A stretch of 64,000 nt of DNA from Neobacillus cucumis (GTDB taxonomy: Bacteria; Bacillota; Bacilli; Bacillales_B; DSM-18226), in the NCBI RefSeq assembly GCF_016107705.1, contig NZ_JAEHGC010000014.1, positions 62,001 through 126,000 of the forward strand. The letters run 5' to 3'. Within the stretch, counting starts at the first letter, position 1; every line of letters starts with the position of its first letter. Below are positions 1 to 8,280 of the stretch, piece by piece. The notes below the pieces were generated by a model, which saw nothing but the letters and a program-made list of their open reading frames with translations, was not told the DNA's origin and searched no databases. A program made the position numbers and the translations under genes.

Positions 1-1
1 A

Positions 2-592
2 CTAGAGGAATCAGTAAAACAAGTCAGCAAATGGTATCAAGCCGGGTGGAATCAATTGACCTTGTCTGTTAATATTTCAAAATCGCAAATGAAGGACCGC
101 GGCCTGATTGAAAAGCTGGATCAGGTTATGAAAGATTATGCGTTCCCGCCTTCGATGCTGCAAATTGAAATCACCGAAAGTGATATTCATCATTACCTTG
201 ATGAGGTCCTGCAATTTACGAAAGATCTGAAAAAGCGAAACGTTAAAATTGCCTTAGATGACTTTGGGGTAGGGAATTCTTCCTTACTGTATTTAAAGGA
301 ATTGCCGATTGATGTCATCAAAATTGACCGTAATTTCATAAAAAATGTACCGGCTCAGCCTTTTGATACGATTCTTTTATCAGGAATTTTTGAGATTATC
401 AAGGGGCTGGATTTGGAGGTCATTGTCGAGGGAATTGAAACAGAGGAACAAATCCGTTATGTTACCACTCGTATCCGAACTAAATTACAAGGATTTTATT
501 TCAGCCGTCCATTACCAAGTAGTAAGCTAGAAAAGGAGTTTCTTGGGCTGGGATTTGGAAAAAATGAGGAAATAGGACAGTTAGGAAACTAA
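2..592 (+). CDS. EAL-domain cyclic-di-GMP phosphodiesterase, C-terminal part
   Basis: The reading frame is open from base 2, so the start and the N-terminal part, including the EAL signature itself, lie outside the window; 196 residues are visible. They match the second half of an EAL domain: LSVNIS near the beginning, EITES, the DDFGVGNSSL loop with its two aspartates, IKIDRNFI, VIVEGIE and finally QGFYFSRPLP. In this family those acidic residues bind the metals that hydrolyse cyclic di-GMP to pGpG, and all the ones visible here are intact, so the enzyme is probably active. Upstream domains (PAS, GGDEF or membrane segments) cannot be judged. A hairpin terminator follows. Confidence 0.9.
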   Translation, partial: LEESVKQVSKWYQAGWNQLTLSVNISKSQMKDRGLIEKLDQVMKDYAFPPSMLQIEITESDIHHYLDEVLQFTKDLKKRNVKIALDDFGVGNSSLLYLKELPIDVIKIDRNFIKNVPAQPFDTILLSGIFEIIKGLDLEVIVEGIETEEQIRYVTTRIRTKLQGFYFSRPLPSSKLEKEFLGLGFGKNEEIGQLGN

Positions 593-642
593 TGTTGTAT
601 AAAGCCGGGCATTTATAAAGTTCAATAAATAAAAAATGGAAG

Positions 643-676
643 CAGGCACCGGTTGAATAACGGTGTCTGTTTTTTT
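643..676 (+). terminator. Intrinsic terminator after the EAL gene
   Basis: A 9-bp stem (CAGGCACCG with CGGTGTCTG, one G-U pair) with a 9-base loop is followed by seven T residues. The arm CAGGCACC matches the conserved core of the dispersed repeat family found elsewhere in this window. Confidence 0.75.
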
Positions 677-858
677 AGAACATAGTAACCGGCCGTCTTT
701 CTATTAGATTTATAAGAGGTGGGACTAGGATTGAGCGGATATGGTTGGATGTTTAAATGGTATACTATTATAGTAGAATTTTAAGTGTATGTCACAATGC
801 GCCAACCTTAGGAGGTACAACGGGCGTTGTGGAATTTTGTAGGAGGAGGGGCCGGATT

Positions 859-1503
859 ATGGAAAGCATTACTGTCGTTTCTCTTCTAGATGTAATCAGT
901 GAATTGTTTTCTGATGAAATTTCTATTGCGGTATCCAATAAGACGGAATATATCTATTATCGGCCAAGTAAACGGGTTGATTTGAAAATCAGACCAAGGG
1001 ATCTTTTAAAAGAAGGAACCATTGCCTACAAAGCGATTCAAACAAAGCAAAAAATTTCTGAATTTATTGATCGGGATGTTTTTGGTATTCCTTATCATGG
1101 GATGGCGGTGCCCTTTTTTCATGATGGAAAGCTAGAAGGCTGCGTTACAGCTATTTTTCCATCCTTAACAAGCGGAAAATTAGTTGTAACGATTAAAACG
1201 GAGGATGGTTGGCTTCCAATTCCTTTTTCACAGGTGGTCTACTTGGAAGCCAAGGATAAAAAGACTTATGTTTTTGGCAAGGAGCATAGTGGGACGCATA
1301 AATACTCCCTTCAGGAATTTGAATTTCTGCTGCCAAAGGATTATTTTATCCGCTGTCATCGCTCGTTTATTGTAAATGTGAATCATATTAAAGCGATTTA
1401 TCCTGATACCCATTCCACTTTTGTGCTTTCGATGGACAATGGTGACCAAGTTCCGGTGAGTCAATCTTATTCCAGTTATTTCCGACGCTTGCTTGGATTT
1501 TAA
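859..1503 (+). CDS. LytTR-family DNA-binding regulator
   Basis: A 214-residue protein. The C-terminal half (about residues 110-214) is a LytTR DNA-binding domain, recognisable from VVYLEAKDKKTYVF, the RCHRSFIVNVNHI segment and the final PVSQSYSSYFRRLL. The N-terminal half has no receiver domain and looks like a small PAS/GAF-type sensor, so it may bind a small ligand rather than be phosphorylated. I chose the ATG at 859 because AGGAGGAGGGG lies 7-8 bases upstream; the frame is open 34 codons further back without a good ribosome site. It lies directly upstream of the CoA-transferase gene, with LytTR-like direct repeats in the gap, so local control of that gene is likely. The ligand is unknown. 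Confidence 0.85.
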   Translation: MESITVVSLLDVISELFSDEISIAVSNKTEYIYYRPSKRVDLKIRPRDLLKEGTIAYKAIQTKQKISEFIDRDVFGIPYHGMAVPFFHDGKLEGCVTAIFPSLTSGKLVVTIKTEDGWLPIPFSQVVYLEAKDKKTYVFGKEHSGTHKYSLQEFEFLLPKDYFIRCHRSFIVNVNHIKAIYPDTHSTFVLSMDNGDQVPVSQSYSSYFRRLLGF

Positions 1504-1509
1504 AAAATT

Positions 1510-1540
1510 CTGTTTTATCCCTTAAAATTGCTGTTTTATC
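1510..1540 (+). promoter_or_regulatory. Direct repeats with 21-bp spacing, candidate LytTR operator
   Basis: CTGTTTTATC occurs at 1510-1519 and 1531-1540, start to start 21 bp, on the same face of the helix. LytTR regulators are known to bind two 9-bp direct repeats about 21-22 bp apart. CTTAAAAT also recurs at 1521 and 1561. The site lies between the LytTR gene and the CoA-transferase gene. Confidence 0.5.
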
Positions 1541-1622
1541 TGAATTTTTCGTAACTAGTCCTTAAAATCCCCAAATGATCAACCTTATCTGTAAAATCTT
1601 AGGTAAGGGGGTTGGATGGGAT

Positions 1623-3143
1623 ATGGATAAACGGCTTGAGCGGATTCGTGATTCAAAGCTTTGGGACCGGGTGGTAACACCAGAGGAAGCAGCATCATGG
1701 ATTCAAGATGGGATGACATTAGGGTTAAGTGGATTTACACGTGCCGGTGATGTGAAAGCGGTTCCGTTCGCGTTAGTGAAACGGGCGGAAAAGGAATCCT
1801 TTAAGGTGAATGTGTATACCGGGGCTTCTTTAGGTTCCGATGTGGATAAGCTTTTTGCCGAAGCGGGGATTTTAGGAAAACGTCTGCCGTTTCAAGCGGA
1901 TCCTACCATGAGGAGCAAAATTAACAATGGTGAGATTTTGTTTGTCGATCAGCATTTGTCACACACTGCTGAATTGGTTCGTGCTAAAGTAATGGACCCG
2001 ATTGATGTGGCAATTTTGGAAGCGTTCTCAATTACGGAGGATGGAATGGTGGTTCCAACGACTTCGATTGGGAACTCCTTATCGTTCGCTGCAAATGCCA
2101 AGTCCATTATTATTGAAATCAATTTGGCGCATCAGGTGAACCTAGAGGGACTGCATGATTTATATGAGCTTGGGAAACAGGGAGAACGGGACCCGATTCC
2201 TTTAACGAAAGTGGATGACCGGATTGGGACAATTGGAATTCCGGTGGACCTTGAAAAGGTTAAGGGGATTGTATTTACCAATCAACTGGATTCTCCGTCT
2301 ACAATTGTTCCACCTGATGAGGAAACGGTTGTTATGGCCCAGCATTTAATGGAATTTTTGCGTAAGGAGATTGCTGCAGGCAGGCTGACGGAACGTCTTG
2401 CCCCGCTTCAATCTGGAATTGGTTCGATTGCCAATGCGGTTCTTCATGGAATGGTCGATTCAGAGTTTCATGATTTAGAGGTTTATTCAGAGGTATTACA
2501 GGACGCCGTTTTTGATTTAATGGACGCAGGAAAGGTTCAGTTTGCATCCTGCTGTTCGATTACGCTTTCGGATGCAAAAATGAAAGAGGTCTTTGCAAAC
2601 TTTGATCGGTATCGGGATCGGTTGATTATGCGGCCGCAGGAGATTTCCAATCATCCGGAAATTATCCGCCGCCTTGGCTTGATTTCAATTAACACTGCAT
2701 TAGAATTAGATATTTACGGGAATGTCAATTCAACACATGTGTTAGGAACGAAAATGATGAACGGAATTGGCGGGTCCGGTGATTTTGCCCGGAATGCCCG
2801 CTTAGCCATTTTTGTTACAAAATCGATTGCCAAGGGCGGCAAAATTTCCAGTATTGTTCCGTTTGTTTCCCATGTTGATCATACAGAGCATGATGTTGAT
2901 GTGATTGTGACGGAACAAGGATATGCAGATTTGCGCGGATTGGCTCCACGGCAGCGGGTGGAACTGATCATCGAGCGCTGTGCACATCCGATGTATCGCG
3001 AGCAGCTTCGAGAATATTATCGTGAGGCACTTGTTCGGGGAGGTCAGACCCCTCACGTATTAGAAAAAGCACTTTCATGGCACACCAACTTTGCAGCGCA
3101 CGGGACAATGCTGCAGGAGCAGAAGGTTGCCGAAACGGTTTAA
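1623..3143 (+). CDS. Acetyl-CoA hydrolase / succinate:acyl-CoA CoA-transferase family
   Basis: A 506-residue class I CoA-transferase. Members move CoA between succinyl-CoA and acetate or propionate, or hydrolyse acetyl-CoA. The glutamate that forms the acyl-enzyme intermediate corresponds to E290 in EVYSEVLQD, and the glycine-rich loop GIGGSGDFARNA sits at about 381-392, both as in the AarC/ScpC branch. Start: ATG at 1623 with AAGGGGG 11 bases upstream; the frame extends 16 codons further to 1575 without a better site. It follows the LytTR regulator by 119 bp and is closed by a strong terminator. The exact acyl substrate cannot be read from sequence. Confidence 0.88.
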   Translation: MDKRLERIRDSKLWDRVVTPEEAASWIQDGMTLGLSGFTRAGDVKAVPFALVKRAEKESFKVNVYTGASLGSDVDKLFAEAGILGKRLPFQADPTMRSKINNGEILFVDQHLSHTAELVRAKVMDPIDVAILEAFSITEDGMVVPTTSIGNSLSFAANAKSIIIEINLAHQVNLEGLHDLYELGKQGERDPIPLTKVDDRIGTIGIPVDLEKVKGIVFTNQLDSPSTIVPPDEETVVMAQHLMEFLRKEIAAGRLTERLAPLQSGIGSIANAVLHGMVDSEFHDLEVYSEVLQDAVFDLMDAGKVQFASCCSITLSDAKMKEVFANFDRYRDRLIMRPQEISNHPEIIRRLGLISINTALELDIYGNVNSTHVLGTKMMNGIGGSGDFARNARLAIFVTKSIAKGGKISSIVPFVSHVDHTEHDVDVIVTEQGYADLRGLAPRQRVELIIERCAHPMYREQLREYYREALVRGGQTPHVLEKALSWHTNFAAHGTMLQEQKVAETV

Positions 3144-3224
3144 TTATGATGAAAAGGGATGACAATTAACGTATTACCGGGATGGGGATCTTGGGACGGA
3201 TGGTAAGAACTATATAAAATTGTA

Positions 3225-3256
3225 GCACCTGGATATTTGTATCCAGGTGCTTTTTT
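3225..3256 (+). terminator. Intrinsic terminator after the CoA-transferase gene
   Basis: A perfect 11-bp stem (GCACCTGGATA with TATCCAGGTGC), a 4-base loop and six T residues. Confidence 0.9.
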
Positions 3257-3447
3257 GACTAAATATGAAGGCTATATTAGTTAAGCGATGGTGTTTTAAA
3301 GTTGTAAATGAAATGACAAAAGTGGTAAAAAAGGCTATATAATATTAGGGACTGATTCTCAAGGTATTATTGTTGTATTGTATTTTGGTGTCAGCCCCAA
3401 TTTTTTGTAGGCAACATGTAAATCCAGTATGGAAGAAGGGGATTATT

Positions 3448-3951
3448 TTGTATCATCGGCTTTGGCTGATTGTTAATACTGCGTTAGTCGTTATTTTGAC
3501 AGGATATATTTGGATAATTAGCCCTCATGATAATTCCAGTGTGGTTTTGGCCCAATTATTGGCACAGATTGCTGTGATTCTTTTTATCATGAATGTGAAT
3601 ATGTATTTCATTTTTCTTGTGATTCGGAATACTTCACAACGAAAAGTGAAGATTCGCCTGGCGAAATTTTCAAGAGCTTTAATGAAGTGGCATATAAAAA
3701 TAGGAGTCTCCGCTACCATTCTTATTTTGGCCCATGCGGTGATTAATTTAAGTAAGATGGGGCCGCTGATTGGTTTTACGCATGTAAAGTTTGTAAGCGG
3801 TTATCTTGCAATCCTCATGCTTTCGGTAACATTATTTGCCGGCTATTTGCGTCATAAAAAGTCTTCTGGATTTCGGCGTAAATTCCACCTTACCTCAGCT
3901 ATGATCTTCTTGGCAGCCTTTCTAATCCATATTTTTGTCCTCCTTAATTAA
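3448..3951 (+). CDS. Small membrane protein with paired heme-type histidines
   Basis: I do not recognise a named family. The protein (167 residues from TTG 3448, which has AGAAGGGG 6 bases upstream; an in-frame ATG-type start at 3370 would add 26 residues without a ribosome site) has five hydrophobic helices. The third and fifth each carry two histidines 14 residues apart (WHIKIGVSATILILAHAV and FHLTSAMIFLAAFLIHIF). This spacing is what ferric-reductase-like and cytochrome b proteins use to hold b-type hemes between helices. A membrane heme protein or an electron-transfer partner is therefore plausible, but no flavin or NAD domain is present here or next door. It is a single gene, not obviously in an operon. 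Confidence 0.65.
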   Translation: MYHRLWLIVNTALVVILTGYIWIISPHDNSSVVLAQLLAQIAVILFIMNVNMYFIFLVIRNTSQRKVKIRLAKFSRALMKWHIKIGVSATILILAHAVINLSKMGPLIGFTHVKFVSGYLAILMLSVTLFAGYLRHKKSSGFRRKFHLTSAMIFLAAFLIHIFVLLN

Positions 3952-3966
3952 AGGAGATAATACCTG

Positions 3967-4020
3967 TGTCCACGTGGAATGGACAAAATGGCCGATTTGT
4001 CCACGAGCGGTGCCTGTCAC
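3967..4020 (-). repeat. Dispersed hairpin repeat, copy 1
   Basis: Read on the minus strand: GTGACAGGCACC, then GTGGACAAA, a 7-base loop, TTTGTCC and a GTGGACA tail. It lies just upstream of the PAS kinase gene. See copy 3 for the consensus. Confidence 0.85.
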
Positions 4021-4103
4021 TTTATTCAAAAAAGTTCTTTTATTTACCGTAAAATTCAGTAAAATGGATGGAGAGAATATTTGTAGCGGTGGGAGAGATT
4101 TCT

Positions 4104-5564
4104 ATGTCGATTAGTATCCCGATTTTTGGTAATGGAAATGAATCGGTCTTATATAATCCTGATGAATTAATTGACTTGTTTCTCAATTGTACAGCAGATG
4201 GATTTGCGATCGTCGATATGGAAAATCGATTCATTCGCATAAACCCTGTGTATACACAGATTTTCGGTTATACAGAGGAAGATGTTATTGGAAAAAGGTT
4301 TGATGAATTACCACATTCCGATTTAGTGAAGGAAATTATTGAAGAGGTCAAACAGGGGAAATCGTTCACCAATATGATTACTCAATGTTTTCATAAAGAT
4401 GGAACGGCCCTGGACATATCGGTTACCTATTCACCTTTTCGAAATTCGAATGGTGAAATGATTGCCATTATTGCGACTTATCGTGATATCACACATACGA
4501 TTTTAATGGAAAAAGAGTTAAAACGAACACGTGAATTGTATAAATTAATTACGGAAAATACAACCGATATGATAAAAGTTTATTCAAAGGATTATGATAT
4601 TCTCTATGCTTCCCCATCCCATGAACAAAGAATTGGATACACCCCCGAGCAATTAGTGGGCAGCAGTATATTTGATTTGGTTTTTCCTGAGGAAATGGAA
4701 GATTTCAAAAAAATGTTTCAAAAAATAGAGGAAACAGGGGAATCCCAAGTTTTTCAAGTGAAAATGAAGACAAGTACGAACGAGATCATTCATTCTGAAA
4801 CCAATATTAGTCCAATTTTTAATGAAAAAAAAGAAGTTGAATCTTATGTCACGGTAGGAAGGGATATAACGGAGAGAGTGAACAATGATGCTGCGTTTCG
4901 GAATTTGGATAGACTTTCCATCATCGGACAATTAGCGGCAGGTGTTGCCCATGAAATCCGAAATCCGTTAACCTCTTTAAAGGGGTTCTCTAAACTTTTA
5001 AGAAGTACAGCAAATAAGGAAAAGAATGACCAATACTTATCGATTATTATGAATGAATTAGACCGGATTGATATGATTGTGAATGAGTTTATGTCTTTAG
5101 CAAAACCACAAGCAATCCATTTTGAACGGGAACAGTTAATTTCGATCTTAGACAGCACCATTAACGTCCTGCATCCACAGGCCCTCTTGCATGGAGTAGA
5201 AATCAAAATAAATTATCCAACAGATCATGTTGAGATTAATTGCAGCCTTCATCAGCTTAAACAAGTATTTGTTAACTTTTTGAAAAATGCAATAGAAGCC
5301 ATGCCAAAAGGCGGGACCGTACATATTAATGTAGAAAAAGTGGACCGCAATCGAGTCATGATTAGCTTTACGGACGAAGGTGTGGGGATTGAACAGGAAC
5401 GATTGAATTACCTAGGAACACCCTTTTACACCACAAAAGATAAAGGAATTGGCCTCGGATTAACCGTTAGCAATAAAATCATCCAAGAACATCATGGAAC
5501 AATGAAAATACAAAGCCAAATCGGTGTCGGCACAACCGTCACCGTAGAATTGGACTGTTTATAA
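4104..5564 (+). CDS. PAS-PAS sensor histidine kinase, sporulation-kinase type
   Basis: A 486-residue soluble kinase. Two PAS domains (about 22-135 and 145-258, each ending in a RDIT motif) precede a HisKA domain with phosphorylated histidine H283 in GVAHEIRNPLTSLKGF, and a HATPase domain with NFLKNAIEAM, DEGVGI and GIGLGLTVSNK. The H-box wording is that of Bacillus KinA/KinB/KinC/KinE kinases, which feed the Spo0F-Spo0A phosphorelay. No response regulator is adjacent, which fits a phosphorelay kinase. The ATG at 4104 has GGGAGAG 8 bases upstream; another ATG at 4068 is in frame but less well placed. No membrane segment is visible, so the signal is probably internal. Confidence 0.85.
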   Translation: MSISIPIFGNGNESVLYNPDELIDLFLNCTADGFAIVDMENRFIRINPVYTQIFGYTEEDVIGKRFDELPHSDLVKEIIEEVKQGKSFTNMITQCFHKDGTALDISVTYSPFRNSNGEMIAIIATYRDITHTILMEKELKRTRELYKLITENTTDMIKVYSKDYDILYASPSHEQRIGYTPEQLVGSSIFDLVFPEEMEDFKKMFQKIEETGESQVFQVKMKTSTNEIIHSETNISPIFNEKKEVESYVTVGRDITERVNNDAAFRNLDRLSIIGQLAAGVAHEIRNPLTSLKGFSKLLRSTANKEKNDQYLSIIMNELDRIDMIVNEFMSLAKPQAIHFEREQLISILDSTINVLHPQALLHGVEIKINYPTDHVEINCSLHQLKQVFVNFLKNAIEAMPKGGTVHINVEKVDRNRVMISFTDEGVGIEQERLNYLGTPFYTTKDKGIGLGLTVSNKIIQEHHGTMKIQSQIGVGTTVTVELDCL

Positions 5565-5577
5565 AGTGGCATAAATA

Positions 5578-5630
5578 GTGACAGGCACCGCCTGTGGACA
5601 AATCGGCTATTTTGTCCATGTGGGGTGGAC
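5578..5630 (+). repeat. Dispersed hairpin repeat, copy 2
   Basis: GTGACAGGCACCGCCTGTGGACAAA, loop, TTTTGTCCATG and a GGGGTGGAC tail. It sits 13 bp after the PAS kinase stop codon, preceded by a degenerate AAAGTGGCA phrase. Confidence 0.85.
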
Positions 5631-5651
5631 AACGCTGCTTTTAGCCTGTTT

Positions 5652-5699
5652 GCCTGACTCTCAGGGCGTTTGGTTAGCGCTGGGTGTCAGGCTTTTATT
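5652..5699 (+). terminator. Terminator between convergent genes
   Basis: The outer stem GCCTGAC/GTCAGGC continues after one mismatch into CTCAG/CTGGG and is followed by TTTTATTTT. It serves the PAS kinase gene and overlaps the 3' end of the opposing ykuK gene. Confidence 0.7.
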
Positions 5700-6225
5700 T
5701 TGTGTAGCGATTTGCATAGCTTGAGGCGACAAAAGCATTCGGTTTGATTTTTGGCTCGACCCCCATTGACTCCATTCTTGTTACCATTTCTTTTACAAAT
5801 GCGCTGGTTTTATTCCGTTTTCCTGCCCCGATATCAATATGTCCCTCCATGACAAAGGTTGCCCCCTGATAAAGGTACGGAAGGATAATATTGATGAGCT
5901 CACTTTTTCGCCCCTCTGTAAACATGGAGACGATTTCCTCTGTCAGGGATAATTCAAGGGAAATCCGTTCATGCAGGTGCAGCATTTTTCGTGGAACAAC
6001 GTATTTCCGAATACAGGCCCACACCCCGTTCCCTTCATTTTGAATGACAATACCCGTGATAAAAACAGTATACGACCGATGAACCTGTGAGTCTGTTCCG
6101 ACCATTAGCCGGTAGTTTCCCAAAGGGTCAGATTTCATGAAAGAAACAATTTGGTCAAAGACATGCTCAAATGTCATATTTTGTTCTTGAAGGTTTTGAA
6201 ATAAATAATCTTCATTTTTACTCAT
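5695..6225 (-). CDS. ykuK: YkuK family protein (RNase H-like fold)
   Basis: A 176-residue soluble protein that I recognise as the Bacillus YkuK / DUF458 family. Typical stretches are RLMVGTDSQVH, FITGIVI, LHERISLELSLTEEI, MEGHIDIG and the C-terminal KPNAFVASSYANRYTK. The family has been assigned a ribonuclease-H-like fold; GTDSQ and the GHID motif hold the conserved acidic residues. Its cellular role is not established. I place the start at the ATG at 6225 (MSKNEDYLF); a second in-frame ATG at 6240 lies directly against an AAGGAAG site and cannot be excluded. It is convergent with the PAS kinase gene. Confidence 0.85.
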   Translation of the reverse strand: MSKNEDYLFQNLQEQNMTFEHVFDQIVSFMKSDPLGNYRLMVGTDSQVHRSYTVFITGIVIQNEGNGVWACIRKYVVPRKMLHLHERISLELSLTEEIVSMFTEGRKSELINIILPYLYQGATFVMEGHIDIGAGKRNKTSAFVKEMVTRMESMGVEPKIKPNAFVASSYANRYTK

Positions 6226-6270
6226 CTGGAAGCACCACATCTTCCTTTTTCAGCAGAATAAACCGCTTTT

Positions 6271-6336
6271 ATTTCTATCTTATGGAAAAAGTTTTTATGA
6301 CGTGCAACCGAGAATGATCTTACTTAAGATAGAAAT
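6271..6336. repeat. 12-bp inverted repeat upstream of the DUF2157 gene
   Basis: ATTTCTATCTTA (6271-6282) and its exact complement TAAGATAGAAAT (6325-6336) are separated by 42 bp in the 239-bp divergent gap. A second imperfect inverted repeat (TTATATAGTAATT and AATTAACTATATAA) follows at about 6372-6403. They may be regulator sites or RNA stems; no known box was recognised. Confidence 0.45.
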
Positions 6337-6479
6337 TTATATTGAAGAGTACAAATCTTAACGGAAGAAAATTATATAGTAATTAGAAAAAATTAACTAT
6401 ATAACCATATAATTGTTAAAATGAGGTTAGAAAGAAGCGGTGGCATAAAGATATTTTTATACAGAAAGGGGCGAGATTA

Positions 6480-7556
6480 GTGGTCAAGCGAAAAGTGAAG
6501 AGGAACGAGTTTGAATTTTTAAAGCGAGAACTTCAGTATTTAGAAGATTCAGAGACGATACCCAGGGGGAAGGCAAAAGAAATTCAAGAGTTATATAAAG
6601 TGGAGGAAAAGCTATCGATTACAAAAACGCTCTTATATGTCGGGTCCATTCTAATTGGGGTGGGGATTCTTAGTTTTATCGCCAGTAATTGGGGTGAAAT
6701 CGGAAAAACGGTTAAGTTTCTGTTTATTTTCTTGTTGTATCTGGGATGCAATTTTGCGGGATATAAGCTGGAAAAAAGCTTACCAAAAACATCAAGAAGT
6801 TTTTATTATCTTGGCGTGATGGTTTTCGGAGCGGGAATATTCTTGATTGGACAAATGTTCCATTTTGGCGGTAGTTTTCAGGGGGCTTTTTTATGGTGGT
6901 CAATTGGCATTTTGCCCTTAGCCTGGGTGTTGCGGGACAAATGGATTCTTCTTGTTTCCGCCTTGTTTACCCTTATTTATATGCTAGATGAACCGTTCCT
7001 TCAAGGAGATCGTATCCCGATTTGGACGATTCTGTTGATCGCGGTCATTTATGTCCTGAATGAAAAAATTGGTTTTTCAAGAGCAGTGGGGTTTGTGAAT
7101 GGGCTGCAGCAGCTTGTTTTTATCAGTACGGTTATTACCTTCTTTATCGGCGGAGATGATGAGTTCCTATATCTATATGGGTTAATCTATTTGGCTCTTG
7201 GCATTGCGCTTATTCTTAGAAGGCCAAAAATTAGAGATGTCTATGTTTTATTGGGTCATCTTATTCATGGGGTTGCCGCTCTGATGCTTTCCTTCGAAGA
7301 TGTCTGGCCTTCTTCGATTGATTGGGCGTATATTCCGTTCTCGATTCTTTACCTGATTTTTGTACTATTTTTAGTGAATCGGGGCAGTTTGTTTAGCATT
7401 GTGATTCTTTGCGGACTGATATTCCGGTTTTATATTGACCTATCGTTTGACTTCCTGCCGAAATCACTTGTCTTTATCATAGGCGGTCTCCTCCTACTCG
7501 GTTTTGGTTTTTATTTTGAAAAACAAAGGAAGAAGGGGGGAAGGGTCAATGAATAA
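6480..7556 (+). CDS. DUF2157 multi-pass membrane protein
   Basis: A 358-residue protein starting at GTG 6480, with AAAGGGG about 7 bases upstream. A cytosolic N-terminal segment of about 45 residues rich in charged amino acids is followed by some ten hydrophobic helices. The opening membrane segment (LYVGSILIGVGILSFIASNW) is the hallmark of the DUF2157 family. These proteins are usually found next to GDYXXLXY-domain proteins, as here: the next gene overlaps by 8 bp. The function is unknown; the pairing suggests a two-subunit membrane complex. A helix near the end is followed by a lysine- and arginine-rich tail. Confidence 0.8.
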   Translation: MVKRKVKRNEFEFLKRELQYLEDSETIPRGKAKEIQELYKVEEKLSITKTLLYVGSILIGVGILSFIASNWGEIGKTVKFLFIFLLYLGCNFAGYKLEKSLPKTSRSFYYLGVMVFGAGIFLIGQMFHFGGSFQGAFLWWSIGILPLAWVLRDKWILLVSALFTLIYMLDEPFLQGDRIPIWTILLIAVIYVLNEKIGFSRAVGFVNGLQQLVFISTVITFFIGGDDEFLYLYGLIYLALGIALILRRPKIRDVYVLLGHLIHGVAALMLSFEDVWPSSIDWAYIPFSILYLIFVLFLVNRGSLFSIVILCGLIFRFYIDLSFDFLPKSLVFIIGGLLLLGFGFYFEKQRKKGGRVNE

Positions 7557-8088
7557 GCAAACTCGGGGAAAGCAGCTTTTATTGGCTTGTTTAGTGCCAG
7601 TGGTCATTCTCCTTGGCATGTGCTTTACCCCTTTTTATACATTGATGACGGGGAAAGAAATTATTCTTCAAACCAGGCCAATCGACCCTACGGATTTATT
7701 TCGCGGGGACTATGTGACCCTAAGTTATGATGCAGAGGAGGTCCCGAAAGAGTTAGTGGAGGAAGAAGTGATAAATGAAATGACAGATGGGCGGGGTGGA
7801 ATCAAGGTGTATGTGACGTTGAAGAAAAAGAATGGAATCGACACCCCGGTCAAGGTCTCCCTTGTAAAACCGCAATCAGGCGTTGTATATCTAAAAGGAA
7901 CCTTGGACTATATCGGGGATAATCGGGACCAAAATGAAGTTGCCTTCATTCAATACAGCCTGGATAAATATTTTGTTGAGGATAACACCGGAATGGATTG
8001 GGAAGCTGCCTCAGTAAAAGGAGAAATCTTAGCCAAAGCAAAAGTCAAAAACGGCTACGCCATCCTAACTGGAATTGAAAAAAAGTGA
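7549..8088 (+). CDS. GDYXXLXY-domain membrane-anchored protein
   Basis: A 179-residue protein. One N-terminal membrane helix (about residues 9-30) is followed by an extracytoplasmic domain carrying the family signature RGDYVTLSY at residues 52-60. The ATG at 7549 is preceded by GAAGGGG and overlaps the stop codon of the DUF2157 gene, so the two are translationally coupled. The family is named for its motif and has no established biochemical function; it almost always accompanies DUF2157 proteins. A start at 7504 is possible in frame but would overlap further without a better ribosome site. Confidence 0.8.
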   Translation: MNKQTRGKQLLLACLVPVVILLGMCFTPFYTLMTGKEIILQTRPIDPTDLFRGDYVTLSYDAEEVPKELVEEEVINEMTDGRGGIKVYVTLKKKNGIDTPVKVSLVKPQSGVVYLKGTLDYIGDNRDQNEVAFIQYSLDKYFVEDNTGMDWEAASVKGEILAKAKVKNGYAILTGIEKK

Positions 8089-8098
8089 CATCTATAAA

Positions 8099-8152
8099 GT
8101 GACAGGCACCGTTCGTGGACAAAATGCGATATTTGTCCGTGTGGGAAGGACA
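8099..8152 (+). repeat. Dispersed hairpin repeat, copy 3 (typical)
   Basis: A typical member: GTGACAGGCACCGTTCGTGG, then ACAAA, a 7-9 base variable loop, TTTGTCCGTG and a GTGGGAAGGACA tail. The arms GGACAAA and TTTGTCC pair as a hairpin. An extra phrase AAAGTGACA lies 16 bp upstream, directly at the stop codon of the preceding gene. Beyond the repeat, 8153-8280 shows nothing I can name. Confidence 0.9.
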
Positions 8153-8280
8153 GTGGTGAAAAGCTTTACACTAATTCTTCTAAAGGATTTTCAAAATTAA
8201 TAGGTAAACCATGATTTACTTCACATACTTTTGATTTCTGATGATTTAAAATATTAGAAAATTGGAAATCAGGTGAAGGT

